This document shows positions 63,852 through 64,000 of a DNA stretch of 64,000 bases, piece after piece. A program made the position numbers and the translations under genes. Origin of the DNA: Paradevosia shaoguanensis (lineage in GTDB: Bacteria; Pseudomonadota; Alphaproteobacteria; Rhizobiales; Devosiaceae); contig NZ_CP068983.1 in the NCBI RefSeq assembly GCF_016801025.1, positions 1,798,001 through 1,862,000 on the forward strand, given 5' to 3'. The notes under the pieces were generated by a model, which worked only from the letters and a program-made list of their open reading frames with translations, searched no databases and had not been told where the DNA came from. Every line of letters starts with the position of its first letter. Within the stretch, counting starts at the first letter, position 1.

Positions 63852-64000
63852 TCAGCCGAACCGCACGATCACCGGCACGTGGTCCGATGGCTTGTCGCTC
63901 CAGCCGCGGGCGGGTCGTAGTATCTCGGCCCCGCTCGTATGGTTCGCGATATCGCGTGTCGACCAGATGTGGTCGAGCCGCCGGCCCTTGTCGGCATTGT
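63852..64000 (-). CDS. xth: Exodeoxyribonuclease III, C-terminal fragment (runs off the window)
   Basis: The stop codon is at 63852-63854 and the frame continues to the right window edge, giving 48 residues. DKGRRLDHIWSTRDI and RGWSDKPSDHVPVIVRFG match the C terminus of ExoIII/AP endonucleases, including the catalytic SDH motif. Convergent with the cyclic-nucleotide-binding gene 16 bases away. Confidence 0.85.
   Translation of the reverse strand, partial: NADKGRRLDHIWSTRDIANHTSGAEILRPARGWSDKPSDHVPVIVRFG

Overview
The window is a gene-dense, GC-rich stretch of an alphaproteobacterial chromosome. The gene content and order (hemE-hemJ-rho-mnmE-mnmG-rsmG-parA-parB, hisB-DUF2628-hisH-hisA-hisF-hisE-coaA, hslV-hslU, rph/hrcA-grpE, a cenR/otpR-type regulator) point to the Hyphomicrobiales. 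A Devosia-like genus is my best guess from gene order and protein character; no database comparison was possible. I see no insertion sequence, prophage, CRISPR array, tRNA or rRNA.

Layout. 1-7.5 kb: a nucleoside uptake and breakdown operon (amidohydrolase, nucleoside hydrolase, BMP-type binding protein, twin-domain ABC ATPase, two permeases) behind a LacI-type operator. 7.6-12.3 kb: a TetM/OtrA-type ribosomal-protection GTPase, a ComM-type ATPase, a GH25 lysozyme-like lipoprotein and a 35-residue basic protein. 12.4-19.2 kb: marC, gshB-yraN-rsmI, an LpoA-like lipoprotein, hemW-rdgB-rph. 19.3-29.3 kb: the heat-shock block hrcA-grpE, dnaK and dnaJ, with pncA, a pabB-pabC fusion, secreted small proteins and a probable alpha/beta-hydrolase pseudoenzyme interleaved. 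29.4-39.2 kb: adenosine kinase-like, TetR/DUF2214 pair, nth, an Ada-like protein, gpmA-dapB-pyrF, a MarR/VOC pair, coaA. 39.2-48.4 kb: the his operon, hslV-hslU, dnaQ-coaE-aroE-maf.

48.4-58.5 kb is the most interesting part. The 445-base gap between divergent maf and hemE carries DnaA-box-like 9-mers, two CtrA-type TTAA-N7-TTAA boxes and four GANTC sites. It sits upstream of hemE, where chromosomal origins of Caulobacter and Sinorhizobium are known to lie, so I propose it as oriC. To its right are hemE, hemJ, rho, mnmE, mnmG, rsmG, parA and parB. Nine parS-like sites (core TTCACGTGAA or one base off) are spread over 45 kb around it: two perfect, four sharing one identical variant, three weaker. 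Several lie directly behind intrinsic terminators or stop codons, and three are written into coding sequence (two in rsmG, one in hisA).

58.5-64 kb: lptE-leuS, a YggS-type PLP protein, a CenR/OtpR-like envelope response regulator, a stand-alone cyclic-nucleotide-binding protein and the 3' end of an exonuclease III gene. Overall the window is a core, origin-proximal region. Its novelty lies in origin and segregation architecture, several palindromic operators, and a few atypical proteins rather than in an accessory island.
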